62,152 nt of DNA from Kiritimatiellia bacterium (lineage in GTDB: Bacteria; Verrucomicrobiota; Kiritimatiellia; RFP12; UBA1067), in NCBI GenBank assembly GCA_017427485.1, contig JAFRSR010000387.1:1-62152 (forward strand), read 5' to 3'. A model generated the notes under the pieces. It ran no database searches. It worked only from the letters and a program-made list of their open reading frames with translations, and had not been told where the DNA came from. A program made the position numbers and the translations under genes. Every line of letters starts with the position of its first letter. The stretch's first letter is position 1. Below, piece after piece: positions 26,788 to 37,100 of this stretch.

Positions 26788-28227
26788 TTAAGCTTCCAGC
26801 TCCCAGCCCTTGCGGTAGGTCGCCTCGAGGCGGGCGTCGGAGGCCGCGTCGTTCGTGATGTGCGTGCCGTCCCAGAGCAGCTTCTTGCCGGCGGCGAGGA
26901 TGCCCACGTCGCCGAGGAGGACGGCCTCGCCGAGCGGCACCGAGAACTCGAACCCGGTGTTCGCCTGGCGCCCTTCGCGGATCGCCTTGAAGAACTCGCC
27001 CATGTGGTCGATCGCGTTCGCGCCCGTGAACTTGCGGATGTCCTTGCCGAGGCTCTTCGGGAAGAAGCGCACCATCGAGTGCTGGCCGTACCAGGCGTAG
27101 CCCTTCGTTCCCTTGAAGAACGCGCCGTTCGTCGCGAACGGGGCCTTCTCGAGGTGGTAGTCGCGCTCGAGCTTGTGCATGATCTCGGGCATGTTGTGAT
27201 CCTTGCGCCCTGCCCTGGCGTAGCCGTAGTTTGAGAGGTTCGCCGCCTCGTAGTCGAGGCCGTAGCGGAGGCCGTCCGTCCAGTGCATCTTCACGGGGCC
27301 GCGGTTGCCCACCTCCGGGAACTCGTACTCCATCTCGGTGCGGATGGACCAGGAGCCCTCGGCCACGATGTCCGCGTGCGTGCAGTAAATGGAGGTGGGA
27401 TGCGCCGCGCCGAGGTTGAGCGCCCAGAACGGCGCGTCCATCACGTGCGTGCCCATGTTGCCGATGGAGCCGTTGCCGAGCTTCTGCCAGCTGTGCCAGT
27501 CATGCGGGTGGAGTCCGAAGAGCTTCGGCTTCTGCGGACCGTAGTAGCCGCACAGCTCGGCCGGGCCGCACCAGGCATTCCAGTCCATGTCCTTCGGCGG
27601 GTCCTCCGGCTTGGGACGGTGCCCCATCGCGTTCACGCGGTCGGTGTAGGCCCACACCTCGGTGATGTCGCCCAGCACGCCCGCCTGGAGGGCCTCCACG
27701 CACACCTTCATCGCGCGCGTGGAGTGTCCGAAGTTGCCCACCTGCGTAACGACACCCATCTTCTTCGCGATCCGCCCCATGATCTGGGCCTCGCGCACGG
27801 TGTACGCCATCGGCTTCTCCACGAACACGTGGATGCCGCGGTTCATGGCCATGATCGCGGCCGGCGCGTGGTGGCGGTTGGAGGTGCAGATCACCACGGC
27901 GTCGATCGAGTCGCCCATCTCGGCGAAGAGCGGGTGGTAGTCGTCGAACTCGCGCACGCCCTCGATGTTGGCGGCGTTCGGGGTCTTCTTCACGCGCGCG
28001 ATGAATTCGCGCCGGCGCGGCGCGTCCGGCTCAACCACGGCGACGACCTGCTCGGAGGTGTCGGCGAGGATCATCTCGCGCATGCGGAAGCCGCAGCCGA
28101 TCAGCGCCACGCGGATCTTCGCGCCCTTGGCGATCTGCCGCGCGCGCGCCTGGCCGAAGCCGGCGCACCCGATGTTGAACAGCGGCACGCCCGCGGCGGC
28201 CAGTTTCAGGAACTCTCTGCGGTTCAT
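26788..28227 (-). CDS. Tat-exported Gfo/Idh/MocA-family oxidoreductase
   Basis: 479 residues from ATG 28227, with AAAGGA 8 nt upstream. Tat signal NRREFLKLAAAGVPLFNIGC with a lipobox-like Cys. Rossmann core IRVALIGCGFR near residue 36, ICTSNRHHAP, and the conserved lysine motif VEKPMAYTVRE. The C-terminal part (GNMGTHVMDAPFWAL) fits the larger exported PVC-type subfamily. Probably handles a sugar in the periplasm. The stretch just before the start is made of 7-bp repeats (28254-28319). Head of a short cluster with the nitrilase gene. Confidence 0.85.
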   Translation of the reverse strand: MNRREFLKLAAAGVPLFNIGCAGFGQARARQIAKGAKIRVALIGCGFRMREMILADTSEQVVAVVEPDAPRRREFIARVKKTPNAANIEGVREFDDYHPLFAEMGDSIDAVVICTSNRHHAPAAIMAMNRGIHVFVEKPMAYTVREAQIMGRIAKKMGVVTQVGNFGHSTRAMKVCVEALQAGVLGDITEVWAYTDRVNAMGHRPKPEDPPKDMDWNAWCGPAELCGYYGPQKPKLFGLHPHDWHSWQKLGNGSIGNMGTHVMDAPFWALNLGAAHPTSIYCTHADIVAEGSWSIRTEMEYEFPEVGNRGPVKMHWTDGLRYGLDYEAANLSNYGYARAGRKDHNMPEIMHKLERDYHLEKAPFATNGAFFKGTKGYAWYGQHSMVRFFPKSLGKDIRKFTGANAIDHMGEFFKAIREGRQANTGFEFSVPLGEAVLLGDVGILAAGKKLLWDGTHITNDAASDARLEATYRKGWELEA

Positions 28228-28253
28228 TTTATTTTCCTTTGGCGTTTTGAGGG

Positions 28254-28318
28254 GGACATGCGACAAGCGGCGTGCGACGTGCGCGCGCGACATGCGACTT
28301 TCGACATGCGCGCGCGGC
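28254..28318. repeat. 7-bp word repeats (ACATGCG) between two genes
   Basis: Tandem ACATGCG/ACAAGCG/GCGTGCG/ACGTGCG words, then ACATGCG-ACTTTCG-ACATGCG, flanked by CGCGCG runs. They fill the gap between the outer-membrane gene stop and the leader of the oxidoreductase gene. Same style as the other word repeats in this window. Confidence 0.6.
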
Positions 28319-29194
28319 TCACCACGTGACGGCGAGATGGATGCCGCCGCGGAGGATGCCGGCGTTGTAGTGGTCGTGCATGTCGTAGGAGCTGTGGCGC
28401 ACCTGGCGGCTCAGGTTGTAGAAGTAGGTGAGGCTCGCGCCGACCTTCAGGTGCTTGTTGATTTTGTACCAGAGGCCGAGGTCGTTGTGGAAGTAGTTGA
28501 ACGCCACGCCGTCCACGTCGCCGCGCGTGTAGTGGTCCATGTAGGACCCGTTCGCCACGCCGAAGCCGGACCCGAGGTTGAGCGACAGCTCGTCGGTGAT
28601 CTTGAACGCGTGCGAAAAGTCGAAGTCGAAGAAGAGCGAGTTCTCGTCGTTGTGGCCGTTCTTGTCGAAGTCCCACCACACGTAGAAGCTCGGCGTGACG
28701 TAGGGGTTGCGCCAGGTGACGCCCGCGAGGAGCTCGTCCGTCTCGCGCATGCCGCTCGCGTGGCGGTTGGGGAACTGGTACATGATCGCGCCTACGTCGA
28801 AGTCAAGGCAGTCGAAGAAGGTCTTCACGTAGCCCACGCGCTCGTCGACGATGCTCATGCCGCCGAAGCGGTGCGGCGGCTTGTTGCCGTCGATCGCGAA
28901 GTTCGCCCAGAGGCGGAACTTGAGCGCGCCGTATTCGGCGTTCTCGCCGAATTTGAAGAACACGTTCTGCGCGGGCTGCCACACGGGACGGTCGAAGAGG
29001 ATCTGACCGCGCCACACGTAGGCCGAGTAGAACGCGAGCTCCGTGGAGAGGTCGACGTACTTGTCGAGGATCGACTCCTCGGGGTCGTCCACCGGCTCCT
29101 CCGCAACCGCGTCGGCGGCACAGACTGAACAACACGGCAGGGCGGCGGCCAGTACGGCCACGGCCCGAAACGAACGGAATGCATTGTTTTTCAT
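28319..29194 (-). CDS. Outer-membrane beta-barrel protein
   Basis: 291 residues. Signal peptide MKNNAFRSFRAVAVLAAALP ending near VCAADA. After an acidic linker (EEPVDDPEESILDKYVD), alternating amphipathic strands run to the end: AFYSAYVWRGQILF, GALKFRLWANFAID, FYVWWDFDK, LGLWYKINKHLKV. The last residue is Trp after HLAVT, in keeping with a C-terminal aromatic recognised by the BAM complex. It may be a small-solute channel. The -10 box lies 6 nt from the ATG, so the mRNA is probably leaderless. Confidence 0.75.
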   Translation of the reverse strand: MKNNAFRSFRAVAVLAAALPCCSVCAADAVAEEPVDDPEESILDKYVDLSTELAFYSAYVWRGQILFDRPVWQPAQNVFFKFGENAEYGALKFRLWANFAIDGNKPPHRFGGMSIVDERVGYVKTFFDCLDFDVGAIMYQFPNRHASGMRETDELLAGVTWRNPYVTPSFYVWWDFDKNGHNDENSLFFDFDFSHAFKITDELSLNLGSGFGVANGSYMDHYTRGDVDGVAFNYFHNDLGLWYKINKHLKVGASLTYFYNLSRQVRHSSYDMHDHYNAGILRGGIHLAVTW

Positions 29195-29200
29195 GCCAGC

Positions 29201-29206
29201 AGTATA
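29201..29206 (-). promoter_or_regulatory. -10 box 6 nt before the outer-membrane gene
   Basis: Extended -10 TGG-TATACT with GTGACT 17 bp upstream. With a start point 7 nt after the -10, transcription begins at the ATG. Confidence 0.65.
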
Positions 29207-29296
29207 CCAAAATCCGGCGGTGAAGTCACCCCTGGATCGTAGTTTGGCTCGTGGCGAGGCCGCGGCGCATCGGCGAGCGCGCGGCCGATCCACCGG

Positions 29297-30238
29297 CTAA
29301 AGGCGGAAGATGCACGGACCGGAGGCGCGGTCCTCGGCGAGGATGTCTTCCCACTCGGGCGGACGGCGTTCCGCGGACACGGGACGCGACAGCCAGAAGT
29401 CCTTCAGCGTCGGAGCGATCTCCGCCTTCCCCGGCGACACGCGGCACGTCGCGTAGCCGATGTCGCCCCACAGGCCGTTCGACGGCAGGCCCAGCACGTG
29501 CTTGGCGCGTTCGGGGGTCTTCTGATCCTTGTTGCGCAGCCAGGCCCGCGTCCAGCGGTGGTTGTGCCCGTGGATGTATCCGGCGATGCAGGGCGTGGTG
29601 ACGACGACGAGGGAGAGCGGCTTGCCGCAGAGCTTCATTTCCTTGGGGGCGTGGTGCGCGCAGAGGATGACGGGCTTCGTCCGCTGGACGAGGAAATCGC
29701 GCAGGAACGCCTGCTGGTCGTCCGACAGCGCGCCGGGCACCGGCCCGAAGTCGTCCTGGGCGCGGTCGTCCGTTCCCTGCAGGGAATCCAGCATGAGGAA
29801 ACCGACGTGCGGCGTCTCGACTAGATGCACGAACCGTCCCGGCACGAGCGACTTCTTCGGGGCTTCCGGCCAGCGGGCGGCGAACTCGCTGCGCCTGTCG
29901 TGGTTGCCCATGCCGATCGTCACCGTGATGCCGGCGTCCTCCAGCAGCTTGAACGAAGGCCGCGAGGCGTCATAGTCCACGCCCAGCCCGCAGACGTGCG
30001 CGAGATCGCCGAACATCAGCACGTGGCGCGGCAGCGGGCGCATCTTCAGGATCTCCCCCACCGCCTCCTTGAGCTTCTTGCGCGCGTGCTTGCAGGTCTT
30101 GGCCGCGCCCGCGTGGACGTCGGAGAGGAACACGAGCAGGTTGTCGTCGAAGTCCGCCGCCTCCTTGGCGAACAGCTTCCGCGGTCCCGCCGCGAACGCG
30201 GCGGAAAGCCCGCCGAGGAAGAGTCTTCTTGTCAGCAT
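29297..30238 (-). CDS. Tat-exported calcineurin-like metallophosphoesterase
   Basis: 313 residues. Tat signal LTRRLFLGGLSAAFAAG. The five metal motifs are present in order: SDVHAG, FGDLAH, GMGNHDRR, CAHHAP and HGHNHR. The family hydrolyses phosphomono- or diesters with a dinuclear metal centre. It lies 13 nt downstream of the exchanger gene and may share its transcript. A second, distantly related Tat phosphoesterase is encoded at 61018-61992. Confidence 0.85.
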   Translation of the reverse strand: MLTRRLFLGGLSAAFAAGPRKLFAKEAADFDDNLLVFLSDVHAGAAKTCKHARKKLKEAVGEILKMRPLPRHVLMFGDLAHVCGLGVDYDASRPSFKLLEDAGITVTIGMGNHDRRSEFAARWPEAPKKSLVPGRFVHLVETPHVGFLMLDSLQGTDDRAQDDFGPVPGALSDDQQAFLRDFLVQRTKPVILCAHHAPKEMKLCGKPLSLVVVTTPCIAGYIHGHNHRWTRAWLRNKDQKTPERAKHVLGLPSNGLWGDIGYATCRVSPGKAEIAPTLKDFWLSRPVSAERRPPEWEDILAEDRASGPCIFRL

Positions 30239-30251
30239 CGTCTTTCCTACT

Positions 30252-31289
30252 TCACTTCAGCTCCTGCCAGAGCATCAGGCCCGTGTACATGGCGAACAAT
30301 AGGAGCCAGATTCCGCCCGCGAGGCGCCCGACGGTCTTCGGCTCGCGCGGTGCCCGGGCATTGAAGCCGAACACGCCGATCAGCACGGTCGCGAACACCA
30401 TCGCCGGCAAGTCGCGCGTGAGGAGGTACGGGCTGATGTTCTGGAACGGCGAGATCGTCCCCGCAAGACCCACGACCGCAAGCGTGTTGAAGATGTTCGA
30501 CCCCACGATGTTGCCGAGCACGAACTCGTGCTCGCCCTTCCGGGCCGAGGCGACCGCGCTCGCGAGCTCCGGCAGCGACGTGCCGGCGGACACCACCGTC
30601 AGCCCGATCAGCAGCTCGCTCACGCCCATCGCCCGCGCTAGGTCCACGCACCCCCACACGAGCACGTGCGAGGACCCCACGAGCAGTGCCAGCCCGACGA
30701 GCAGCAGCAACCAGGCTTTCCACAGCGGCATCGCCTTGTCGCGACCGGCAACGGGCGAGACGCCCGTTGTCCCAGTGGTAGGGCGCGGCGTCCTCGACGC
30801 GCCATCGTCCATCCCCTTCTGCGACTGGTCGAACCAGCAGTAGACCGGCATCAGAACGGCGAAGACGCCCAAAAGGATGGCGCCGTCGACGCGCGAGAAG
30901 CCATCGCCGAGCGTGACGAGCAGACAGGACAGCAACGCGATCGCCACGAGCATCGGCACGGCGACGAACACGATCGACGACTTCACGACAAGCGGCCTGA
31001 TGAGGGCGGCCACGCCGAGGATCACGGCGATGTTGAAGACGCACGAGCCATAGGCGTTGCCGAGGGAAAGGTCGGAGTGGCCCGTCGCGCCCGACAGCGC
31101 CGACACGCACAGTTCCGGCGCGGACGTCCCGAACCCGATGATCACCATGCCGATGATGAACGGACTCACGCCGAGCGCCTTCGCCACCGCGCTCGCGCCG
31201 TCCACGAACGCGTCCGAGCTCCACGCCAGCACGGCGAATCCGCCGAGCACGCAGACGATTGAGAGCCAAAGTGGAAGTTCGGGATACAT
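30252..31289 (-). CDS. CaCA-family Na+/Ca2+ exchanger
   Basis: 345 residues, about ten membrane helices in two inverted halves. The alpha-repeat signatures are GFGTSAPELCVS with GNAYGSCVFNIAVILG in the first half, and SAGTSLPELASAV with GNIVGSNIFNTLAVVG in the second. It moves calcium out against sodium (or protons). The cytoplasmic loop between halves carries an insert (PTTGTTGVSPVAG) encoded by an REP-like palindrome at 30749-30769. The start is at 31289; no good ribosome site is seen. Part of the prfB-tsaB cluster. Confidence 0.85.
   Translation of the reverse strand: MYPELPLWLSIVCVLGGFAVLAWSSDAFVDGASAVAKALGVSPFIIGMVIIGFGTSAPELCVSALSGATGHSDLSLGNAYGSCVFNIAVILGVAALIRPLVVKSSIVFVAVPMLVAIALLSCLLVTLGDGFSRVDGAILLGVFAVLMPVYCWFDQSQKGMDDGASRTPRPTTGTTGVSPVAGRDKAMPLWKAWLLLLVGLALLVGSSHVLVWGCVDLARAMGVSELLIGLTVVSAGTSLPELASAVASARKGEHEFVLGNIVGSNIFNTLAVVGLAGTISPFQNISPYLLTRDLPAMVFATVLIGVFGFNARAPREPKTVGRLAGGIWLLLFAMYTGLMLWQELK
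30749..30769. repeat. REP-like palindrome in the exchanger gene
   Basis: CAACGGGCG-AGA-CGCCCGTTG, a perfect 9-bp stem with a 3-nt loop, inside the central cytoplasmic loop. It encodes TTGVSPVAG on the minus strand. Similar hairpins are dispersed in other PVC genomes, from memory. Confidence 0.65.
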
Positions 31290-31310
31290 TTCGTAGCGAC
31301 CGTTAAAGGG

Positions 31311-32276
31311 TTAAAAGGTATTTGTCTTCGCGGCATGAGCGAGCGCGGCGTCCAACGCGCCGAGTTTCGCGTGGTGCACGAGCTTGAACGGGATGTGCAG
31401 GCCGAGCGGACGCAGGAAGCGCGCGACGCGCCCCGACCGCACGTGGATTTCCCCCGGGGCGCGCCCGAGGCGCAGCATCGCCTCCATCAACCGCGCGGCG
31501 TGTCCCTCCCACAGGGCCTTCAGCGCCGCGTCCGTGCCGCCCACGGAGATTTTCAGCCACACCACGCGCGCGGCCGTTGCCGCGTCTACGGCCGCGAACA
31601 CGTAGAGAAAGCGCGGCCTCGCCTCGCGCGTATGGTAGGCGGGGACCATCACGAAGTCGACCTCCCACTTCTCGTCCGCCACGACGGGCAGTTTCGCCGC
31701 GAGCTTGCATTTCGCCGTGTCGAGCTGGATGCGCTCCACGAACTTAACCTCGTCGTCCGGCGGCATCCGGAGCGGGCCGTCCTGCCACACGCCCTCCACG
31801 ACCTCCTTGCGCGCGAAGAGCGCGTGCTCCTTCTCGAAGTACCGGAGCGGCAGCTGCGGATCCTCCTCCACGCGCATGAGCACGCCCAGCGACTCGTAGA
31901 GGAGCGGTGCGAGGAACGCCTGGTCGGCGGGCGAAGGCGGCTGCGGCACGTAGCCGGGCACGTAGCCGAAGATCTCCGCCGGTCCCTTCCGCACCGCGAT
32001 CACCTCCCAGTGGCGGAACTCGAGCGGACTCATCCACACGCCGAACTCGGGCACCCGGCGCGTGATGGCGAAGTTGCGGAAATTCTCGAAGCCCGGGAAC
32101 AGCAGCAGACGCCCCACCACGGGACCCTTGTCGCGGTCCTTCTCGGGACCCGCCGTCACGATGTAGGGCTCCTCGCTCGTCTGCGGCACGAGCGCCCAGT
32201 TGTGCGCCGAGACCTTGTCCCAGACGTTCAGCTCGGCGATGGCCGCGGCGATTTCGTATGGATTGTGCGTGTCCAT
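31311..32276 (-). CDS. Conserved-looking protein of unknown function
   Basis: 321 residues, no signal peptide or membrane segment, acidic N-terminus. The N-terminal ~130 residues (LNVWDKVSAHNWALVPQTSE, EFRHWEVIAVRKGP) and the C-terminal half (YVFAAVDAATAARVVWLKIS, PFKLVHHAKLGALDAAL) look like two soluble alpha/beta domains. They recall uncharacterised domains found next to SEC-C proteins, but I cannot confirm this. It lies 8 nt after tsaB, so probably in the same transcript. No catalytic motif was recognised. Confidence 0.6.
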   Translation of the reverse strand: MDTHNPYEIAAAIAELNVWDKVSAHNWALVPQTSEEPYIVTAGPEKDRDKGPVVGRLLLFPGFENFRNFAITRRVPEFGVWMSPLEFRHWEVIAVRKGPAEIFGYVPGYVPQPPSPADQAFLAPLLYESLGVLMRVEEDPQLPLRYFEKEHALFARKEVVEGVWQDGPLRMPPDDEVKFVERIQLDTAKCKLAAKLPVVADEKWEVDFVMVPAYHTREARPRFLYVFAAVDAATAARVVWLKISVGGTDAALKALWEGHAARLMEAMLRLGRAPGEIHVRSGRVARFLRPLGLHIPFKLVHHAKLGALDAALAHAAKTNTF

Positions 32277-32284
32277 GAGGGGCG

Positions 32285-32902
32285 TCAGCGGACGGGTGGC
32301 TGGAGGTAGAGGGGCAGCGGCTCGGGACGCGGCAGGTCGGGATGGGCGAGCGTGACCTCGAGGAGACGGGCGGCGAGCGGCGTGAGCGAGCCCTTGTAGT
32401 GGTGGCCGAACACCGCCGTGAGCAGCGGTTCGATGCGTGCGCCGTCCGGCGTGACGACCGCGTAGTGCTCGGGCACGGCGGCGCCGAGGCCGTCCTTGCC
32501 CACGAGCGTGAAGTCGCCCACGGCCTTCACGCCGTCGTAGACCATCACCCAGTAGCGGTCGCGGCGGGCGTCGCCCACCACGGCCGTGTGCGCGCCGTCG
32601 CGCGTGAGCGCGTACGTGCTGGGCAGGCCCACGACCGCGCAGGACGGGTTCCCGAGGGCGATCCCCTGCGCGAACGCGAGCGCGGCGCGGATGCCGGCGA
32701 AGCTGCCGGGCCCCTGCCCCACGAGCACCTGGTCGAGGTCGCGCACCGTCTTGCCGTACGCGGCGAGAAAATCGCGGATCTTCACGGGCCAGTCGCTCGC
32801 GCGGGAGTCCAGGCCCGCGAACACCTTCGCGTGCACCTTGCCGTCGATCGCGAGGGCGACCGACTGCGTGTCCGTGGACCGGTCTATCGCGAGGATGTTC
32901 AT
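32285..32902 (-). CDS. tsaB: tRNA N6-threonylcarbamoyladenosine protein TsaB
   Basis: 205 residues, beginning MNILAIDRSTDTQSVAL, the ASKHA-fold first strand of TsaB. LVGQGPGSFAGIRAALAFAQ is the family signature (GPGSFTGLR type), followed by GIALGN. TsaB dimerises with TsaD in the complex that transfers threonylcarbamoyl to A37 of ANN-decoding tRNAs. Its ATG overlaps the prfB stop (ATGA), so two translation-related genes are coupled. tsaD, tsaE and tsaC are not in the window. Confidence 0.9.
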   Translation of the reverse strand: MNILAIDRSTDTQSVALAIDGKVHAKVFAGLDSRASDWPVKIRDFLAAYGKTVRDLDQVLVGQGPGSFAGIRAALAFAQGIALGNPSCAVVGLPSTYALTRDGAHTAVVGDARRDRYWVMVYDGVKAVGDFTLVGKDGLGAAVPEHYAVVTPDGARIEPLLTAVFGHHYKGSLTPLAARLLEVTLAHPDLPRPEPLPLYLQPPVR

Positions 32903-34047
32903 GCCGTCTTCTTCGCCGCCTGCTGCTGGAGCCAGGCCTCGACGAACGGCTGGATGTGGCCGTCCATCACGCCGTCCACGTCGCTCGTCTCGTACTCGGT
33001 GCGGAGGTCCTTCACCATCGTGTAGGGGCAGAACACGTAGGAGCGGATCTGGCTGCCCCAGCCGTTGGCGCTCTTCGCGCCGTAGAAGCGGTCCATTTCG
33101 GCCTTCTTCTGGTCCTCGTAGTACTCGTAGAGCTGGGCGCGCAGCATGTTCATGGCCTTTTCCTTGTTCATGTGCTGCGAGCGCTCCTTCTGGCACGCCA
33201 CGACGATGCCGGTGGGGAGGTGGGTGAGGCGCACGGCCGAGTCGGTCTTGTTCACGTGCTGGCCGCCCGCGCCGCCGGAGCGGTAGGTGTCGATGCGCAG
33301 GTCCTCGTCCTTGATCTCCACGTCGATGTCGTCGTTGATCTCGGCGACGGTCTCGACGGACGCGAAAGATGTCTGACGGCGCTTGTTCGCGTCGAACGGC
33401 GAGATGCGCACGAGGCGGTGGATGCCGCGCTCGGCCTTCATGATGCCGTAGGCGTAGGGGCCCTCGATGCGGAAGTAGACGTCCTTGAGGCCCGCCTCTT
33501 CGCCCGGCTGCTGGTCGTACTCCTCGATCTTCCAGCCCTGGTCCTCGGCGTAGCGCTGGTACATGCGGTAGAGCATCGTCACCCAGTCGCACGCCTCGGT
33601 GCCGCCCTGGCCGGCGTGGAGCTTCACGAACACGTTGCAGGCGTCGAACTTGCCGCCGAGGAGCGACTGCATGCGGAGCTTGGCGAAGTACTCGTCCGCC
33701 CTCACGCACTCCGCGAGCGTGTCCTTGAGCGCGGACTGCTGGGCCGGGCCTTCCTCCATCTCGGCGAGCTCCAGCATCACGCCTGCGTCCTCGACGGTCT
33801 TCGACAGCGCGTCGAACGGCACCACGTAGGCGCGCTCCGCGTTCGTCTTCGCGATCACGTCCTTCGCCTTCGCCTGGTCGTTCCAGAAGTCCGCGCCCGC
33901 CTGCAGCCCCTCCAGCTCGGCGAGGCGCCGCCGGCGCTCGTCGATGCCGATGTAGGCGGCCATCTCGTCGACGGAAGCCCGCAACTTTTCAATGCGCTGG
34001 CGGACCTCCTCGGCCTCCAGCAGTTTCTCTTTCACTTCTTCTGCCAT
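32899..34047 (-). CDS. prfB: Peptide chain release factor 2
   Basis: 382 residues from ATG 34047 (MAEEVKEKLLEAEEV), with GAGGT closely upstream. The RF2 anticodon-like tripeptide is in ISPFDANKRR, and the peptidyl-hydrolysis loop is GGAGGQHVNK. It releases chains at UGA/UAA. The gene reads straight through from this start with no internal stop, so it lacks the programmed +1 frameshift found in many bacteria. Promoter TGG-TATAAT at 34070-34075. Ends with an ATGA overlap into tsaB. Confidence 0.92.
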   Translation of the reverse strand: MAEEVKEKLLEAEEVRQRIEKLRASVDEMAAYIGIDERRRRLAELEGLQAGADFWNDQAKAKDVIAKTNAERAYVVPFDALSKTVEDAGVMLELAEMEEGPAQQSALKDTLAECVRADEYFAKLRMQSLLGGKFDACNVFVKLHAGQGGTEACDWVTMLYRMYQRYAEDQGWKIEEYDQQPGEEAGLKDVYFRIEGPYAYGIMKAERGIHRLVRISPFDANKRRQTSFASVETVAEINDDIDVEIKDEDLRIDTYRSGGAGGQHVNKTDSAVRLTHLPTGIVVACQKERSQHMNKEKAMNMLRAQLYEYYEDQKKAEMDRFYGAKSANGWGSQIRSYVFCPYTMVKDLRTEYETSDVDGVMDGHIQPFVEAWLQQQAAKKTA

Positions 34048-34069
34048 ACTACCTCGCGTAAGCGCATTC

Positions 34070-34075
34070 ATTATA
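34070..34075 (-). promoter_or_regulatory. Promoter -10 of the prfB-tsaB transcript
   Basis: Extended -10 TGG-TATAAT, about 22 nt before the chosen ATG, leaving space for the GAGGT ribosome site. Confidence 0.65.
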
Positions 34076-34116
34076 CCATAATTCCCGCGCTCGGGAGGGA
34101 TGCAATTGCGCGGCGC

Positions 34117-37100
34117 TCAATTTGCGGGCACGGCGTTGTCGCGTCCGCCCTTGACCTGTATCTTGCCGGCGCAGGGCAGGGGCTTCCACGGGACGTCGGT
34201 CCGCTCCACGGCGTTGTCGCGGAACGTCACGCGGCTCGCGTTCTCGATCGAGAGCAGGCAGCCGCGCGGGTTGACGAACGTGTTGCGCTCGATCAGGATG
34301 TCGCTGATCGCGTCGACGGCGGGCGGGATCTTCCGCCCGGACGCCACGGCATCCGCCACCTCCTTCGCGAAGGCGGCGTGCGTGATCGGGTCGAACTTCA
34401 GCGGCCAGTAGTCGGGCGGGATCTGCATCGAGACGAGTATCTGCGGCGCGTCCGGTCCGGCGGGCACGGCGAGGCAGTTCTCGAAGCGGCAGTTGCGCAC
34501 CACCACGTTCGAGCAGCCGATCCCCTCGCACCAGCTCGTGTACGTGTAGCAGGAGATGAACCGGAGCGGCGTGCCGATCATCGGGCCGAACGTGCAGCCG
34601 TCGAACGTGACGTTGTTGCCCTGCACGATGCCCCGGCTCCACGGCGCGCCATGGAAGCGGCAGTCCTTGAACATGAAATTCTCGGTGGCGTACGACTTGT
34701 CCACCAGCACGAACAGCATCCCCTTCTGCGGCGGCAGGTCGCGGTCGAACGTGATGCGCTCGCCGTCGATCCCGACGATCCTCCCCGTCCAGCCCGTGTC
34801 GGAGAAATCCTCCTGCTTCAGCCCGATCTCCGTGCCGACCGCGAAGAGCGTGTAGGCGACGCCCCGGTTGTTGACCACCTCGACCGTGCGCAGCCCGCGC
34901 GTCTGCGCGATCTGCGTGCGGTCGTGGTAGTTGAAATGGTCGTCCTGGTGCATCGTCACCTCGCATCCGACCATCTTGCCGAATCCCTGCGACTGCACCA
35001 CGTGGTGCGCGTCGGCCGTGGACGTGACGGGGTAGCGGCATCCCGGCTTCGGACGGACGTTGACGTTCACGAGCTGCCACCACTTCTGCGCGCCGCGTGT
35101 CTCCACGCCCAATCCCCGGCACGCCCAGACGTCCACGTTCCGCAACGTGAAGTGGCGGTTGGACGTCAGGACGATCCCGTTCAGCCCGTAGTAGCAGTGC
35201 GAGATCGTGAACGTGCCGCCCACGTCGATCGCCTTCACCAGGCCGACGTTGTTCTTCGGCTTATACCGGTTGGCCGACTCCTTCGTCACGAACCCGTAGT
35301 CCGGCCGCACGTACGGCCAGACGCGCAGGCGCGTGGGCGAGAGCCATTCGCTCTTCGTGCCGACGTGCCCGAGGCTCATGCCGAAGTAGCCGCGCGGCCC
35401 GCGCGTGCCGTCCATCCGCGCGCCCGACTTGTCCGCCGCCATCGGCGTGAGGAGCTGCACCGGCACGTGGCGCGGGTATTTCGGATGCGGCTTCTCCAGC
35501 TCGAAGTCGGCGTAGGAGGCGTTGTCCGAGTCGTCCACGTGCTTGCCCACGCAGGTGCACCACACGGCGAGCGGGTCGTTCTCCCAGTCCCAGTCCATGT
35601 TGAAGTTCTCCACCACCGTGCGGCGGCAGTTCCTCACCTCCACGTTCCCCGCGTTCTCCAGCAGCTCCGCCTGGGTCTGCAGTGGCGCGTGGTCGCGCCG
35701 GAACACGAGCGTCGCCCCCTTCCCGTCAAACGTGAAATCCTCAAACCCGTCGATCACCACCCCGCGACCGTCCTCAAAACACCTGTAAACGCCCGGCGCG
35801 AGCTCCACCCGGCACGCCCCCACGCGCTTCGCCTCCGCGAGCGCCGCGTTGATCGCGGAGGCGTTGTGCTCGTTCGTCTCCGAAAAGCCGAAGTCAACGG
35901 CCTTCACCACGGGACGGTTCGTCGCGCGCGGCAACTCGACCTCGAACTCGGGGCACCCCGTCGGCAGGCCCTCCCCGGCCGTTTTGCCGGCGCGGCGCTT
36001 TTCGCAGCAGCCCTTCCAGCGGGCGCGGTCGGCATCGTTCCAGAGGTTTGCCTCCTCGTAGTCGCCGCAGAACGGGATGCCCAGGTCGATCCAGCACGCG
36101 AAGAGGCGCAATTCGGCGTCCGTGAGGCCCCTGGCGTGTCCCTTGTCGAGCTTCTCCGAAAGGAGGCGGCTCGTGCGCGACCCGCGCGTGAGCGGCGGAT
36201 GGGGCGTCGGGACCGACCCCGAGCTGATCCAGTTGAGCATCGGATGGTCGGGATTGCCGGACCACGCCATCCGGTCACCCTGGCCATGTGCTCGCGCGTG
36301 CGTGAGAGCGACATAGCTCCGCGTCCACTGGCGCTTGGAGCGCTCGTCGCGCACGGGCGCGGACGTGAGGTCGCAGATCTTCGTGTTGCCGGCAGGCGAA
36401 TGGCACGCGACGCACCGCCGGTCGAGGATCGGCTGGATCTCGCGCAGGAAGCTGAAGCCCTTCGCCTGCTCGGGCGGCACGCCGTCCGGACGCTTCAGCT
36501 TCAGCGGCGGCGCGCCGCCCGCCCGCGACGCGCGAAAGTCGGGCGTCTGGCCCGGCGGCTCGTGGCAGCCGATGCAGCTCGCGTTCTCGCCCGGCTGGAG
36601 CATCGTCCAGCTGCGCATGGACTGCACCATCCGCCCCTTCTCGTCGAGAAGCATGAAGTAGATCGGCGTGCACGCGGGCGCCTCGAAGAAGACTGAGCCG
36701 TCATCCGCCACCGGCACCTCGCCGAGCACGCGCTTGACGCCCCACGTGCCCTGTCCGAGCGCGGGCGCCGTGCAGGAGAGGCCGCCGCCGCCCGGGCCGC
36801 CGTTCGAGTTCCAGCCGATGCCCGCCGGACGGTAGTCGACCGACACCGCGCGCAGCGTCTTCACCGTCCCCTTCGGCACGCCCTTCATCGCCGCGCCCTC
36901 GTAGACGTTCTGGATGGCGAACGTGCCCGTCGTCAAGGTTTCGTCGGGCCGCACGGAGGAACGGTTCGCCAACTTGCGCGCATGCACGGGCACGGGGCGT
37001 CCGCACGGCACCTTGCCGCGCTGCGAGACGAGCAGCTCATAGCCGCCGTCCACGTCCGTCCAGTACAGGCCGAACGGCGCGCGGTGGTCGCGATAGAGCA

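Noticed and set aside
32899..34047. Programmed frameshift in prfB
   Set aside because: The gene is open from MAEEVKEK to the stop without an in-frame TGA near codon 25.
32956..36696. A 1246-codon open frame on the plus strand, and other long plus-strand frames (5399-6640, 50273-52984, 56753-59278)
   Set aside because: They mirror real minus-strand genes, are full of Arg/His/Val runs typical of GC-rich antisense frames, and have no domains, signal peptides or promoters.
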